64,000 nucleotides of DNA. Origin: Methanosarcina sp. 2.H.T.1A.6. GTDB lineage: Archaea; Halobacteriota; Methanosarcinia; Methanosarcinales; Methanosarcinaceae. Positions 17,575 to 27,170 of this stretch are shown one piece after another. The stretch is from positions 31,789 through 95,788 of the forward strand of contig NZ_JJOY01000026.1 of NCBI RefSeq assembly GCF_000979455.1. Reading direction: 5' to 3'. The notes beneath the pieces are model-generated. The model saw only the letters and a list, made by a program, of their open reading frames with translations. It did not search any database and was not told where the DNA came from. Both the position numbers and the translations under genes were made by a program. Numbering within the stretch: the first letter of the stretch is position 1; every line of letters begins with the position of its first letter.

Positions 17575-18411
17575 TCAATCGGCAATCTCTTCAATAAATG
17601 CAACAATATCCGATGCAACGCGAACCGGCTCTTCCCAATAGAAAGCGTGCCCGCCACCTGGATACACAACGAATTGTGAGCATGAGATCGCTTCTGTGAG
17701 GGCTTTCTGGTCGCTCAGGGGAAGGAATGCATCCCTGTCCCCCCAGATAATCAGGGTGGGTGCCCTGATCTTATTGAGCTCTTCGGAAGAATCATCTTCC
17801 ATGAGACCTTTAAATGTCGCTTTCCATACGCGTGCAGGGACTTTCAGGTTCTCCTGCACCAGCATTTCTAAAAAATCCTGAGGCACTGGCTGAGCAAGCG
17901 TATCTTCTGCAAATTCGCGGACCATTCGCGGGTCAACAGGGTCTGTCATTTTTGATATTATAGAGTTCCACAGTTCCTGAGGGCCCGGTTTATCTTTAAG
18001 GGTGAAAGGAGAGCCAAGGAGCACAAGCCCGAGAGTGCGTTCGGGGTGGTCGATTGCAAAGCGCCGGGCGATAATACCGCCACTGGAACCTCCTATGATT
18101 ACGGCTGCTTCAAGCTGAAGTATGTCCATAAAAACCAGAAGGTCAGCCGCAAAATCACGCGGTCTATAACCCACCTCAGGGCGGCTCGCATCTCCATGGC
18201 CCCTTTGTGTCAGAGCTATGGCATGTATATATCCGGGCAGATGAGGCAGTAAGCGCTCAAAGGCATGCCAGGAGTCTGCAATGGCGTGCAAAAACAGCAC
18301 TGGGACGCCCGAGACATCCCCCTGCTCAACATATGGGAGTACTACCTTACCGGGAAGTTCAGCAGATTTAATAACAGGTGCCATGTTTAATGCCATCCAG
18401 CTAAACCTCAA
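17575..18411 (-). CDS. Alpha/beta hydrolase
   Basis: This 278-residue protein shows the hydrolase fold: oxyanion region VLFLHAIADSWHAFERLLPHL, nucleophile elbow GGSSGG (residues about 108-113, AVIIGGSSGGIIARRFA), catalytic Asp in LIIWGDRDAFLPL and His in YPGGGHAFYWEEP. The HG motif usual after the first strand is HA. It is cytoplasmic; the substrate cannot be deduced. The start may be the first ATG (MRFSWMALNMAPV) or an internal Met at MAPVIKSAEL. Confidence 0.88.
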   Translation of the reverse strand: MRFSWMALNMAPVIKSAELPGKVVLPYVEQGDVSGVPVLFLHAIADSWHAFERLLPHLPGYIHAIALTQRGHGDASRPEVGYRPRDFAADLLVFMDILQLEAAVIIGGSSGGIIARRFAIDHPERTLGLVLLGSPFTLKDKPGPQELWNSIISKMTDPVDPRMVREFAEDTLAQPVPQDFLEMLVQENLKVPARVWKATFKGLMEDDSSEELNKIRAPTLIIWGDRDAFLPLSDQKALTEAISCSQFVVYPGGGHAFYWEEPVRVASDIVAFIEEIAD

Positions 18412-18534
18412 TTTCTAAACCTGAATTCTGCAGGCTGGTTTTATGCTTCTTCTGACATAGTTATATACAATTCTAGAAATAATAATTTACTGTCTAATAA
18501 AAAATATTATGTACTATGCGCCTAATTTAAATCT

Positions 18535-18642
18535 ATGGGACAGATGGCAGAAGCTATTGTCTACATTTTATTCCTGATTTTCGCAGTATGGCTCATAAAA
18601 GCGTTTTTTAGCGTAATGCCTGAGCTGTTAAATATTCCATGA
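18535..18642 (+). CDS. Candidate 35-residue single-helix membrane protein
   Basis: ATG at 18535 opens a short frame: MGQMAEAIVYILFLIFAVWLI, then KAFFSVMPELLNIP and TGA. Residues 5-21 form one strongly hydrophobic helix followed by a lysine. It is flanked by the divergent hydrolase and the convergent sensor kinase. No clear Shine-Dalgarno site precedes it, so expression is uncertain; a leaderless transcript is possible. Confidence 0.35.
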   Translation: MGQMAEAIVYILFLIFAVWLIKAFFSVMPELLNIP

Positions 18643-18733
18643 ATTTTTTGACTTGGCTGCTAAATAGTCGATAAAAATAGTTGATATTTTGATGCTAGAT
18701 TTTTCCAGTGCCATTGAAGATTGTTTCTCAGCC

Positions 18734-20671
18734 TTAATCTTCTTTGAATCGGATCCTGAATCCTGTTCCCACCCCTTTTTCGAGTTCGATACTCCCATTG
18801 ATCTGTTCTACCAGGGCATTTACAAGTTGAAGTCCAAGGGAGGGGGTATTTCTGAAATCGATATTTTCCGGCATGCCAACTCCATCATCCGAAACGGTCA
18901 GCATAAACTGAGACGTCTCATCATTCTCTGGCCGGTGGAGTTTGATCCGGATTTCCCCGTTTCTTCCCATGGGAAAAGCATGTTTTAAGGAGTTGGAAAC
19001 AAGTTCACTGACAATAATTCCCAGGGGGATTGCCGTGTCCATTTTGAGAGATGCGTTTTCGAGGTCCATCTTCAAGCGGATGTCTTCAGTCCCGATTTTA
19101 TAGGATTGGAGAAGTTCGGTTGCCAGTTTTTGCAGGTAGGCTGTAAAATCAAGGGTTTCAGAGTCCCCGGTTTTGTAAAGTTCCTCGTGGATAAGGGACA
19201 TCGATATGACCCTGTTCTGGCTGTCCTGAAAGGCTTCTTTAACTTTTTCATCGCTGAAGTGTTCAGCCTGGAGGCTTAGCAGGGATGATATCACCTGGAG
19301 GTTGTTTTTGATCCTGTGGTGGATCTCTTTTTTGCGGAGATTCTCGGTTTTTAAAAGGGCTTCCTCTGCCTTTTTTCGTTTGGTAATGTCAAGTAATACT
19401 CCTACAATCCCGATTACATTCCCGGCAACATCACTGTATGTGGCCTTATGGACAAGAAAATTCCTCACTTCACCGTCTTCGGCGCACTTTATCTTTATTT
19501 CATGAGGCAAACTTACTCCTTCGTTTACCAGTATCCCGTCATAATGTTTGGAGGAGTCTATCGTTTCCTCAGAAAACTCTTTTTTAAACTCATCTACGGA
19601 ATGTCCTACTACTTTTTCTTTAGGGAGACCCAGGATATGCCTTGCAAACATCTCATTGCAGCCCTGGTATATGTAGTCCATGTTCCTGTAAAAAACGGGG
19701 GCTGGTATTGCATTAAGAACTGTTTCTAGAAAATTCACGTTATTCTGAAGGGCCTTTTCCATCTGCTTGCGTCCTGCAATTTCCCTGGAAAGCTGCTCAT
19801 TTGCCTTTGTAAGTTCGGAGGTCCTTTCTTTTATTAATTCTTCAAGCTGTTCTCTGTGCTGCCTCAGTTCCTCTTCTGCACGCCTGCGTTTGATTACTTC
19901 TGCAATCAAAAATGATACTGAATTGAGAAAATGGGTGTCTTCTCCAGTAAACTTCCTTTTCTTAGCACTGTGAGCTCCCAGCACCCCAAAGGGGTTTTCC
20001 CTGTTTCCTATGACGACACTCATCCCGCTGACCACATCATATTCCTCCAGAATCGGAGGGGCACTGAAACGCTTTTCCTCCGTGAGGTTTTCCACAATAA
20101 CAGGGCTTTTTGAAAACAGGGTGTATCCCGCCTGGGATTCCATTTTCCCATCGATGACAGCTTTTCCCACAAGTCCGGGTTTCCACCCTACTCCGGCCCT
20201 TAGCAGAAAATTTCCATCGGGTAAAAGTTCCAGGATTTTACAGTATTCGAGTTTCAGGGTACTGGCAACCAGCTTTACACTTTCGTCCATGAAGGTTTGA
20301 AGGCTTTCAGACGTAAGGGCTATCCTTCCTATCTTGTAAAGAACATCATGATGTTTTTCCTTGATACGGAGTTTTTCTTCCAGTTCTTTCTGACCGCTTA
20401 TATCAAATCCGTAAACGTTTACGGATTCTTCAGACAAAGGGTTAAACGTGATCAGGTATACCTTTTTTCCCACTTTAACTTCCATTTTCTCCGGGCTATT
20501 CAGGGAAATTACCCTTTGCACAAAATCTCCGATATAGGAAGGCAGTTTTTCTCCAACTCCCACACGCCATTTTTGCAGCAGGGATTCACCTGGGCTGTTT
20601 GAGTAAAGAACTGTCCCATTTTTATCCAGACGAAGCACAGGATTCGGGTTTTTTGATGGAAATTGCTCCAT
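18734..20671 (-). CDS. PAS-GAF-PAS sensor histidine kinase (HisKA_2 type)
   Basis: This kinase of about 645 residues starts at the ATG at 20671, which has AAGGAG eight bases upstream; the longer frame to 20737 lacks such a site. Domains: PAS (NPNPVLRLDKNGTVLYSN, residues 5-110), GAF (LYKIGRIALTSESLQTFMDE to SVSFLIAEVIKRRRA), a coiled coil, PAS (NFLETVLNAIPAPVFYRNMDYIYQGCN), HisKA_2 with phosphoacceptor in HHRIKNNLQVISSLLSLQAEHF, and HATPase_c with N box ELVSNSLKHAF and G boxes DDGVGMP and GTGFRIRF. It is soluble with no membrane helix. The second PAS is close to two PAS domains of the kinase at 22317. Confidence 0.92.
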   Translation of the reverse strand: MEQFPSKNPNPVLRLDKNGTVLYSNSPGESLLQKWRVGVGEKLPSYIGDFVQRVISLNSPEKMEVKVGKKVYLITFNPLSEESVNVYGFDISGQKELEEKLRIKEKHHDVLYKIGRIALTSESLQTFMDESVKLVASTLKLEYCKILELLPDGNFLLRAGVGWKPGLVGKAVIDGKMESQAGYTLFSKSPVIVENLTEEKRFSAPPILEEYDVVSGMSVVIGNRENPFGVLGAHSAKKRKFTGEDTHFLNSVSFLIAEVIKRRRAEEELRQHREQLEELIKERTSELTKANEQLSREIAGRKQMEKALQNNVNFLETVLNAIPAPVFYRNMDYIYQGCNEMFARHILGLPKEKVVGHSVDEFKKEFSEETIDSSKHYDGILVNEGVSLPHEIKIKCAEDGEVRNFLVHKATYSDVAGNVIGIVGVLLDITKRKKAEEALLKTENLRKKEIHHRIKNNLQVISSLLSLQAEHFSDEKVKEAFQDSQNRVISMSLIHEELYKTGDSETLDFTAYLQKLATELLQSYKIGTEDIRLKMDLENASLKMDTAIPLGIIVSELVSNSLKHAFPMGRNGEIRIKLHRPENDETSQFMLTVSDDGVGMPENIDFRNTPSLGLQLVNALVEQINGSIELEKGVGTGFRIRFKED

Positions 20672-21071
20672 TTTTTTCTCCTTTTCCCCTCGGATTTCCC
20701 TTCTAATATCCTTCAGCCCGAAAGCCGATACTTGCAAACCAGAAAATTCGTTACATCGAAATAAACTATAGTGTTAGTATACTTTAACTCTAATTTATTG
20801 TTTTCTCCGGGTATTTATCTATGCTTTTTCAGCGCACTGAGCACAAAAGTTATATAAGTTATCTGAGTAAATATTCATCGCGAGTAATTTATATTATCTG
20901 AAATATACTCGAATAGATCATTTATATCTATATAGATATCTATTACGTATATTTATTACATGGCATATCTATTTATAGGAACTCGATGACTATACTATGT
21001 CTAAGAGAAACCCGAAACTAGGCAAAAATAAAAATAAAATATAAATTAAAATAAAAACAGGTGATATAAAA

Positions 21072-21284
21072 ATGGAACAACTCAGAAACTTAATTATCGA
21101 GAACGTGGCAATGTTCAATAAGGCATTTCCAGACAGGTTCTGCCATAGCCCGGATGTAATCTCAGCGATCTCATACGACTATCAGTTCACTTACGGACAG
21201 GTAGAAAACGAGATTGAGAAGATGGTTCATGAAGGAGTTCTTGACGCAGAACTTTCCGATTGGGATGGAATAAAACTCTTATAA
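21072..21284 (+). CDS. Small conserved-looking protein, unknown
   Basis: This 70-residue protein (MEQLRNLIIENVAMFNKAFP ... YQFTYGQVENEIEKMVHEGVLDAELSDWDGIKLL) looks like a small helical fold with a winged-helix flavour: helix-turn-helix-like FTYGQVENEIEKMVHEG, then a short strand. AGGTGAT precedes the ATG. The gene stands alone in AT-rich DNA (20672-21071 and 21285-21510 hold no other gene). I do not recognise the family. Confidence 0.65.
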   Translation: MEQLRNLIIENVAMFNKAFPDRFCHSPDVISAISYDYQFTYGQVENEIEKMVHEGVLDAELSDWDGIKLL

Positions 21285-21510
21285 GTACGGAATAAGGCGT
21301 TAAGAGGAATATTGCTTCTTTCCGATAAAGGGAAGAAATAAACTGAAAATCACAAAACACTGCACGACGACAAATTGGATTGAGTAAGAAGTATTTAACT
21401 GCAAAACAAATAATTTAAAACAAATACTTGCTAAGGATAAAGAAAATTATACAGATGAAATTTCAACTGAAATTTCGCCCGTAAATAACTTCTTTTCCCC
21501 AAAAACTCTT

Positions 21511-22272
21511 TTAGTTCCCGGCAAGTTCCAGAAGCGGACATTTCACAGAGTTTCTATTCTTCTGATAATATCTCTTGGCATGTTCCACCAGTAGGGCATG
21601 ATACTCCTGATACACAGCAAGTTCTTCCGGAAGATTTTCTTCAAAAAGGGCCTTTATTTCATCATACTTTGCCTTTTCTTCTACCAGACCCAGGTTCGTT
21701 ACTATTCTCCTTGTATATGCATCGACCACAAAAGAAGGCTGTTTGAAGGCGTAGAGCAGGATTGAATCGGCAGTTTCGGGCCCCACACCTTTTAAATAGA
21801 GGAGTTCTTCCCGGGTCGGGGTTCTGTCTTTCAGATTTGAAAACCATCCGGCAAGGATTTTGAGGCGTTCAGCTTTCTGGTTGTAGTAACCTGCTGGTTT
21901 GATGGCTTCTTTCAAGGACTCCGGGTCAAGGGAAATCATTTTTTCCGGGTCAAGGGCATTTAGCCGTTTGAGGTTAAGGAGAGCCTTTTCAACCTGCGGC
22001 CAGCCTGTGTTCTGGGTAAGCAGTGCCCCACATATGATCTCAAACTGCTGGTTTCCTGTCTGCGGATAGCTGTAGTCCCCAGGATGATATCCCTGAACCG
22101 AGCCTGTTTTTGTGGGGTTTGTCCCGCCTTCGTCATGAAGCTCGATAAGGGGCCACCAGCCCTGAGGGCCGCAGGAATCAAGGAGAGAGTCGTAAATTTT
22201 CAGGATAATCGGATTATTGATACTCATATTCTTAAAAATGGTTTTCTGATTTTTGTTCTCCATTTTTGGCAC
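21511..22272 (-). CDS. HhH-GPD DNA glycosylase, MagIII-like
   Basis: This 253-residue protein belongs to the endonuclease III superfamily. It has QFEIICGALLTQNTGWPQVEKALLNL, PAGYYNQKAERLKIL, the helix-hairpin-helix LLYLKGVGPETADSILLYAF and the catalytic aspartate in FVVDAYTRR. WWP near residue 38 and the GALLTQNT motif are like 3-methyladenine glycosylase III. The lysine of bifunctional lyases is replaced (GVGPETA), pointing to a monofunctional base-excision enzyme. The C-terminal 4Fe-4S loop of EndoIII is absent. The start could be any of several ATGs between 22272 and 22227. Confidence 0.85.
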   Translation of the reverse strand: MPKMENKNQKTIFKNMSINNPIILKIYDSLLDSCGPQGWWPLIELHDEGGTNPTKTGSVQGYHPGDYSYPQTGNQQFEIICGALLTQNTGWPQVEKALLNLKRLNALDPEKMISLDPESLKEAIKPAGYYNQKAERLKILAGWFSNLKDRTPTREELLYLKGVGPETADSILLYAFKQPSFVVDAYTRRIVTNLGLVEEKAKYDEIKALFEENLPEELAVYQEYHALLVEHAKRYYQKNRNSVKCPLLELAGN

Positions 22273-22316
22273 ACCGGAATTAGAGATCAGGCTTAAATAA
22301 TGCTACCCTTGAAGTG

Positions 22317-25300
22317 TCAGTTTTCATTTTTGTGTATTATAGGCATGGTAAAAGTAAAAATGCTGCCCTTCCCAACTTCGGATTCAACCCAAACTTTTCC
22401 GCCGTGCATCTCTACAAAGCGTTTAACAAGCGCAAGGCCAAGACCTGCTCCTTCCTGCTCTCTTGACTCGAATTTTTCAAGTTGCACGAAGGACTGGAAA
22501 ATACTTTGATGGGCTGCTTCCGGAATTCCCGGTCCAAAGTCTGCAACACTGATAAGTACCTTGTCTTCCGAAAACCTGGAGGATATATTAATAGTGCTCT
22601 CTTTGGGTGCAAACTTTAAGGAATTGCCCACCAGGTTATATAATATCTGCTTTAACCTTGTCTTATCGGCTCTCAGGGTAGGTGTCTTCGGGCTGATCTG
22701 GCACATTATACGGATGTTCTTCTGAGCCGAACGTGGTATCAGCATTGTCTTTATTTCCTCGACCACTTCCTGCAGGGATAAGTTCTCAAGGTTAAGCTCT
22801 GTCATTCCGGCTTCAACCTTTGAGAGATCGAGGATATCATTAATTAACCTTAAGAGGTGTTTTCCACTCTTTGAAATATTATTCACGTGCTTTAGCTGCT
22901 TTTCATTTAATGGGCCGAAGACCTGGCTGAGCAGCAGGTCTGAAAAACCGATTACGGCATTTAACGGGGTCCTCAGTTCGTGGCTCACGGTGGCTAAAAA
23001 CTCACTTTTGGAACGGTTTGCAGCTTCTGCATTCAGCTTTGCCTCATTTAAAGCCGCTTCGGTTTTTTTCCTTTGAGTGATATCCACAAATGATCCCATT
23101 ATCCCGATTTCGCGGCCATTTTTATCAAGGAGCAGGTTTGCCGAAAGATGGACATGAAAAAAGGAGTTGTTTTTCTTCTTGGCAACCAGGTCCCCTTCCA
23201 ACTTCTCTTCGGAAAACGTCCTCCAGAAAACTTCTGCTGTTTTGTCATCTTTTTCCCAGAGGCATTTGCTGTTTTTCCCCAGCAACTCTTTCTTATTCCC
23301 ATAGCCCCACAATTTCATGAAAGAAGGGTTCACGTAAGTCAGGTTTCCGTTAAGGTCAGCAAAAGCTATGGCGCTTATGGAAGATTCTATAGCAGTGTTC
23401 TTGATTTGCAGGTCTTCTTCGGCTTGTTTAAGCTCTGTTATATCCAGCATCACCCCGATAATTCCCACAACCTCCCCCAATACATCCCTGTATGCTGCCT
23501 TATTGAAGAAAAAGTCTCGCGACTCCCCATTTTTACATATAACCTTGCTTTCATAATACTTTGTTCCGCCAGATCTCAGCAGCTTTAAGTCGCTTTTCCT
23601 GTGAAGAGAAACTACCTGTTTCGAGAAAGAGCCGGGAAGTTCGTTGATAGTACGCCCTATAATGCTTTCTTTAGGAATACCTACAACACTGCTGGAAAAG
23701 AGTTCATTGCAACCCTGATACTTTCCGTCCCTGCCTTTGTAAAAAACCGGAGCAGGGATTGTATCAAGCAGGATTTTCAAAAATTGGACCTTCTCCTCGA
23801 GGGCTTTTTCAGCCTGCTTGCGCTCGGTGATATCAAGGATGATACCCTGAAGATGGATCTCGCCTTTTCCGTCCCTCTGGATAAAAGTTCTTTCATCCAC
23901 CCAGCGGACTTCTCCGGATTTGGTAAATATCCGGTATTCAGAGGTATAGACGTCACAGCCAGCCTCCACATTTCTGACAACATCATCCCCCACTTTCTCA
24001 CGGTCTTCCGGATAGACAATGTCCGAGTAGAAAATCTTTTTTGAGGTTGAAGTCAAATCCTCTATTTCATACCCAAACCTTGTAATGTTTTCCGAGACAA
24101 ATTCTATTGGCCAGCCTTCCTCGTATTTCCACAAAAAGACAATTACAGGGCTGTTGTTGATTATTCGTTCCATTTCTTCTTTTAACTTATTGGAGTGCTC
24201 AAGCTGCCTCGCATAGTTCAGAAGATCCTTTTCCACCTGCTTGCGCTCGGTGATATCTCGAGAAACGCTCAGTAAAGCCAGATGCCCTTCATATTCGATA
24301 ATTCGGCTGTTTATTTCGAGAGGGATAACAGCCCCGTCCTGACGCATGTAATTTACTTCAAAAATAGCACTCCCTTTCAGGTATATCTCCTCAAGGTGCT
24401 CAAAAAAAATCCTCTTTGACCTTACAAGGACTTCCGGGGTAATCTGCAGCATTTCTCTCCGGCTGTACCCACTCTGCTCGCAGGCTACCTGATTGACCTC
24501 AAAGAAACGGCCTTCAATATCATGAAGAGCAATTCCGTCACTGATATTTTCAAAAATAATCCGGAGTTTGTTTTCAGATTCTCTCAGGGCTTCTTCTGCT
24601 TGCTTGCGTTCGGTTATGTCAAGCATCACTCCAACAATCCCCGTGGCTTTACCCGATATGTCCCTGTATACTGCCTTATTGAAGAGAAAATTCCGGAGCT
24701 CTCCGTTTGCACACAGGACCTCTTCCTCATAATACTGTGTCTTTCCGTTTTCAAGCAACTTAAGGTCCTTTTCCCTGTAAATGGAAGCCAGGTTTTTCGG
24801 GATTTCATGAACAAACTCATCCACGGTGCGGCCGATAATCTTCTCTACCGGAAGACCTAGAATCTTGCTGGCAAAGAGCCCATTACAGCCCTGGTACCTT
24901 TCGTCCCTGTCTTTGTAAAAAACAGGGGCAGGAATAGTATCAAGCAGAGTTTTCAAAAATTGGACCTGGTTTAGAAGAGCTTCTTCAGCCTTCTTGCACT
25001 TGGTCATGTCAAGGGCAACCATAAGTATGGCTTTCTTTTCCCCGTAATCGATAAGTTGCATTTTCAGTTCAACTTGAAGAGGAGTCCCGTCCTTGCGAGT
25101 AACGGTAAGATCAAGGGTTACATGTTTCTCCGTTAGTTCCTCGAAGCCTGTGGCTAACTGACAGGCAGATTCGGGAGCAACAATGTCATGAGGCTTCATT
25201 TTCAGCATTTCGTCCCTGGAATAACCCAGAATCTCGCATGTCATCTTGTTCAGATCCAGAAAACAGCCATTGGGTTCTATGATAGCGATGCATTCGCTGG

Positions 25301-26174
25301 CATTTTCGAATATCGCTTTCAGCTGTTCCTGGGATTCTTTCAGGGCAAGTACCGCTTTTTTTTTCTCGTCTATATTTTCAATATGGGAGACACTATATAG
25401 AGGCCTGTTTTCGTGAGTTCTGATCATGAAGGTTGAAACCCTGGTCCAGATAGGGGTTCCTTCTTTTCTTATGTAGCGTTTTTCGGTCTGATAGGCCCCT
25501 GCCGAATTATTTATAATTTCATTGAAATGACACAGGTCCAGGTCAAGATCTTCAGGGTGAGTAAGGGATTGAAAATTCAGTTCCAGAAGTTCGGCTTCGG
25601 AGTATCCCAGAATCCCACATAGTGTGGAATTTACCTTGATCCATTTGCCACCTATTCCTACAAGGGCTATACCTATCGGGAACTGCTCGAAGACCGGGCA
25701 ATTGCATATTTCTGCTATTTTCAGAGTTTCATTGTTACTTTTGGGATGGTCCTGCTCCCTCACAAAAACACAGTATTTCAACTGTTCCTCAACCTTCAAC
25801 TTTTTGCAGCTAAAAATAGCTTTCTTAATCGTGTTTCTATTTGTTACGATATTTGCTTTGAAGCTTTCATCCAGGCCATGTTTTATCCGATTAAACAGGT
25901 TAACCTCAATTCCATTACTGTCCAGGACCGGAAGCTCACTGATCTGCTTTCCCATCAGATCTGTCCGGTCCCATCCGGTAGCATCAATATAAAGATCGTT
26001 AATAAACTCAATTTTCCCTTCGGTATTGACTATGCAAACCCCTTCAAGGAAACTCTCAAGGAACGAAGAAATGAACTCCTGCGTGTCTCTAATGCAAATC
26101 ACATCCGTTTTTATAAAAAATGGCCTTTTATATTCCTTTACGAAACTTAATTTCAATAAAAATATACAAGTCAT
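22317..26174 (-). CDS. Sensor histidine kinase with eight PAS domains
   Basis: The frame of 1285 residues holds eight consecutive PAS domains of about 120-130 residues, most ending in DITERKQAE-type linkers. They are followed by HisKA (phosphoacceptor in FLATVSHELRTPLNAVIGFSD) and HATPase_c (ILYNLVGNSLKFAP, DFGPGIP, GAGLGLALVKRFVEMHGG). There is no membrane helix. PAS 4 and PAS 7 (FLKTLLDTIPAPVFYKDRD, FLKILLDTIPAPVFYKGRD) are near copies of each other. A TATA-like tttatatataa lies immediately upstream of the first ATG, so the true start is probably further in, for instance GTG at 26102. Its output partner is not encoded nearby. Confidence 0.92.
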   Translation of the reverse strand: MTCIFLLKLSFVKEYKRPFFIKTDVICIRDTQEFISSFLESFLEGVCIVNTEGKIEFINDLYIDATGWDRTDLMGKQISELPVLDSNGIEVNLFNRIKHGLDESFKANIVTNRNTIKKAIFSCKKLKVEEQLKYCVFVREQDHPKSNNETLKIAEICNCPVFEQFPIGIALVGIGGKWIKVNSTLCGILGYSEAELLELNFQSLTHPEDLDLDLCHFNEIINNSAGAYQTEKRYIRKEGTPIWTRVSTFMIRTHENRPLYSVSHIENIDEKKKAVLALKESQEQLKAIFENASECIAIIEPNGCFLDLNKMTCEILGYSRDEMLKMKPHDIVAPESACQLATGFEELTEKHVTLDLTVTRKDGTPLQVELKMQLIDYGEKKAILMVALDMTKCKKAEEALLNQVQFLKTLLDTIPAPVFYKDRDERYQGCNGLFASKILGLPVEKIIGRTVDEFVHEIPKNLASIYREKDLKLLENGKTQYYEEEVLCANGELRNFLFNKAVYRDISGKATGIVGVMLDITERKQAEEALRESENKLRIIFENISDGIALHDIEGRFFEVNQVACEQSGYSRREMLQITPEVLVRSKRIFFEHLEEIYLKGSAIFEVNYMRQDGAVIPLEINSRIIEYEGHLALLSVSRDITERKQVEKDLLNYARQLEHSNKLKEEMERIINNSPVIVFLWKYEEGWPIEFVSENITRFGYEIEDLTSTSKKIFYSDIVYPEDREKVGDDVVRNVEAGCDVYTSEYRIFTKSGEVRWVDERTFIQRDGKGEIHLQGIILDITERKQAEKALEEKVQFLKILLDTIPAPVFYKGRDGKYQGCNELFSSSVVGIPKESIIGRTINELPGSFSKQVVSLHRKSDLKLLRSGGTKYYESKVICKNGESRDFFFNKAAYRDVLGEVVGIIGVMLDITELKQAEEDLQIKNTAIESSISAIAFADLNGNLTYVNPSFMKLWGYGNKKELLGKNSKCLWEKDDKTAEVFWRTFSEEKLEGDLVAKKKNNSFFHVHLSANLLLDKNGREIGIMGSFVDITQRKKTEAALNEAKLNAEAANRSKSEFLATVSHELRTPLNAVIGFSDLLLSQVFGPLNEKQLKHVNNISKSGKHLLRLINDILDLSKVEAGMTELNLENLSLQEVVEEIKTMLIPRSAQKNIRIMCQISPKTPTLRADKTRLKQILYNLVGNSLKFAPKESTINISSRFSEDKVLISVADFGPGIPEAAHQSIFQSFVQLEKFESREQEGAGLGLALVKRFVEMHGGKVWVESEVGKGSIFTFTMPIIHKNEN

Positions 26175-26208
26175 TTATATATAATTATGGATGTTTTTTC
26201 AGCCGAAT

Positions 26209-26230
26209 ACCCCGTAGCTCGCTGCGGGGT
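26209..26230. repeat. GC-rich hairpin (dispersed type)
   Basis: ACCCCGTAGC-TC-GCTGCGGGGT forms a 10-bp stem with one G-T pair, preceded by CGAAT. A related hairpin (CGAATACCCCG...CTGCGGGG) lies at 51868-51893. The shared flanks suggest a dispersed structured repeat; here it lies between the 3' end of psiE and the promoter of the eight-PAS kinase. Confidence 0.5.
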
Positions 26231-26353
26231 GCGCCAGAACAACTTGATTTTTGAATTTCCCATAATCAGTCTGAATCAAAAAAAAGATAAATATTTTTCT
26301 CATCTGCCTTATGGGAGGCAGAGGGAAAATTGCTGAACCATCTTTAAAAGAGA

Positions 26354-26854
26354 TTAATTGCTTTCTGAAGCAGGCTTGCATCGATCAATAACGGCGCTTA
26401 TGCCTTGTTTTGAAGGTTGCCCTTCATTCTGCACAGCAATATAAGATCCCTGGGTTTTTGCCGGGGAATATGTGATAGTAAGCACTCTCATTATGCCCAG
26501 CACAAGCAGCAGTACAGAAAGGCTCAAAACAAATTCATACCCGAACTTCTGGGCATAAAGGCCCACAGCGATCTCACGCAGGACTATTAAAATTGTGGCA
26601 TCCGTTATATTCGTAAGCTTGATCCGGTCGTGTTCGTGATAATCAACAAAAGCTGTGAAAAGGTCAATAACAATAAAAACTGTCAGTACACTTGTTACCA
26701 TGTGGTTGAATCCGCTTTCAAGGGACTCAAAAATAATGAAGCGAATATCCAGTAAGGTTTTTGCCATTCCCACAACTAAAGCCAGTAGCAGTACGTAAAG
26801 GATAATTGTAGTAATCGCATCCGTAACCTTTTTAAACAATTTTATACTATCCAT
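26354..26854 (-). CDS. PsiE-family membrane protein
   Basis: This 166-residue protein has four hydrophobic segments: TTIILYVLLLALVVGMAKTL, MVTSVLTVFIVIDLFTAFV, TNITDATILIVLREIAVGLY and FVLSLSVLLLVLGIMRVLT. With the conserved VDYHEHDRIKL loop it fits the PsiE (phosphate-starvation-inducible E) family. The polar tail of about 35 residues is cytoplasmic. ATG at 26854 is chosen because GGAGTGA lies eight bases upstream; the frame extends 11 codons further. Function in archaea is unknown. Confidence 0.85.
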   Translation of the reverse strand: MDSIKLFKKVTDAITTIILYVLLLALVVGMAKTLLDIRFIIFESLESGFNHMVTSVLTVFIVIDLFTAFVDYHEHDRIKLTNITDATILIVLREIAVGLYAQKFGYEFVLSLSVLLLVLGIMRVLTITYSPAKTQGSYIAVQNEGQPSKQGISAVIDRCKPASESN

Positions 26855-27047
26855 TTTTCTCACTCCATATAATTTTAGCAGGTACATACTTTTTTAATTA
26901 TATAGAGTTATTGATATTTTTATCAATAGTTATGTATAAAAATATATATTCTTATTTCTCTGCATCCTTCCTGTGTTTCGTAGGTTAATTCCAAAATAGT
27001 TTTGTTTTGCCTGGTTCATCGATCCCGTTTATCATGAATGAACAACG

Positions 27048-27085
27048 GATAAATACAGATGGCCTCAATCCATGTTTATCCGTGT
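27048..27085. repeat. Inverted repeat in intergenic region
   Basis: CGGATAAA and TTTATCCG bracket a short spacer, and the following tccgtgtccatctttggttc resembles sequence often repeated between genes. The region 26855-27170 holds no gene. It lies between the psiE promoter and the 3' end of the convergent-side ABC permease gene. Confidence 0.3.
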
Positions 27086-27170
27086 CCATCTTTGGTTCTT
27101 TTATGGACAACTCATTGTCCAGAATTTGGAATCGATGCACCAGGTTATTTCGTAATGAGCCCTGAGTTCC

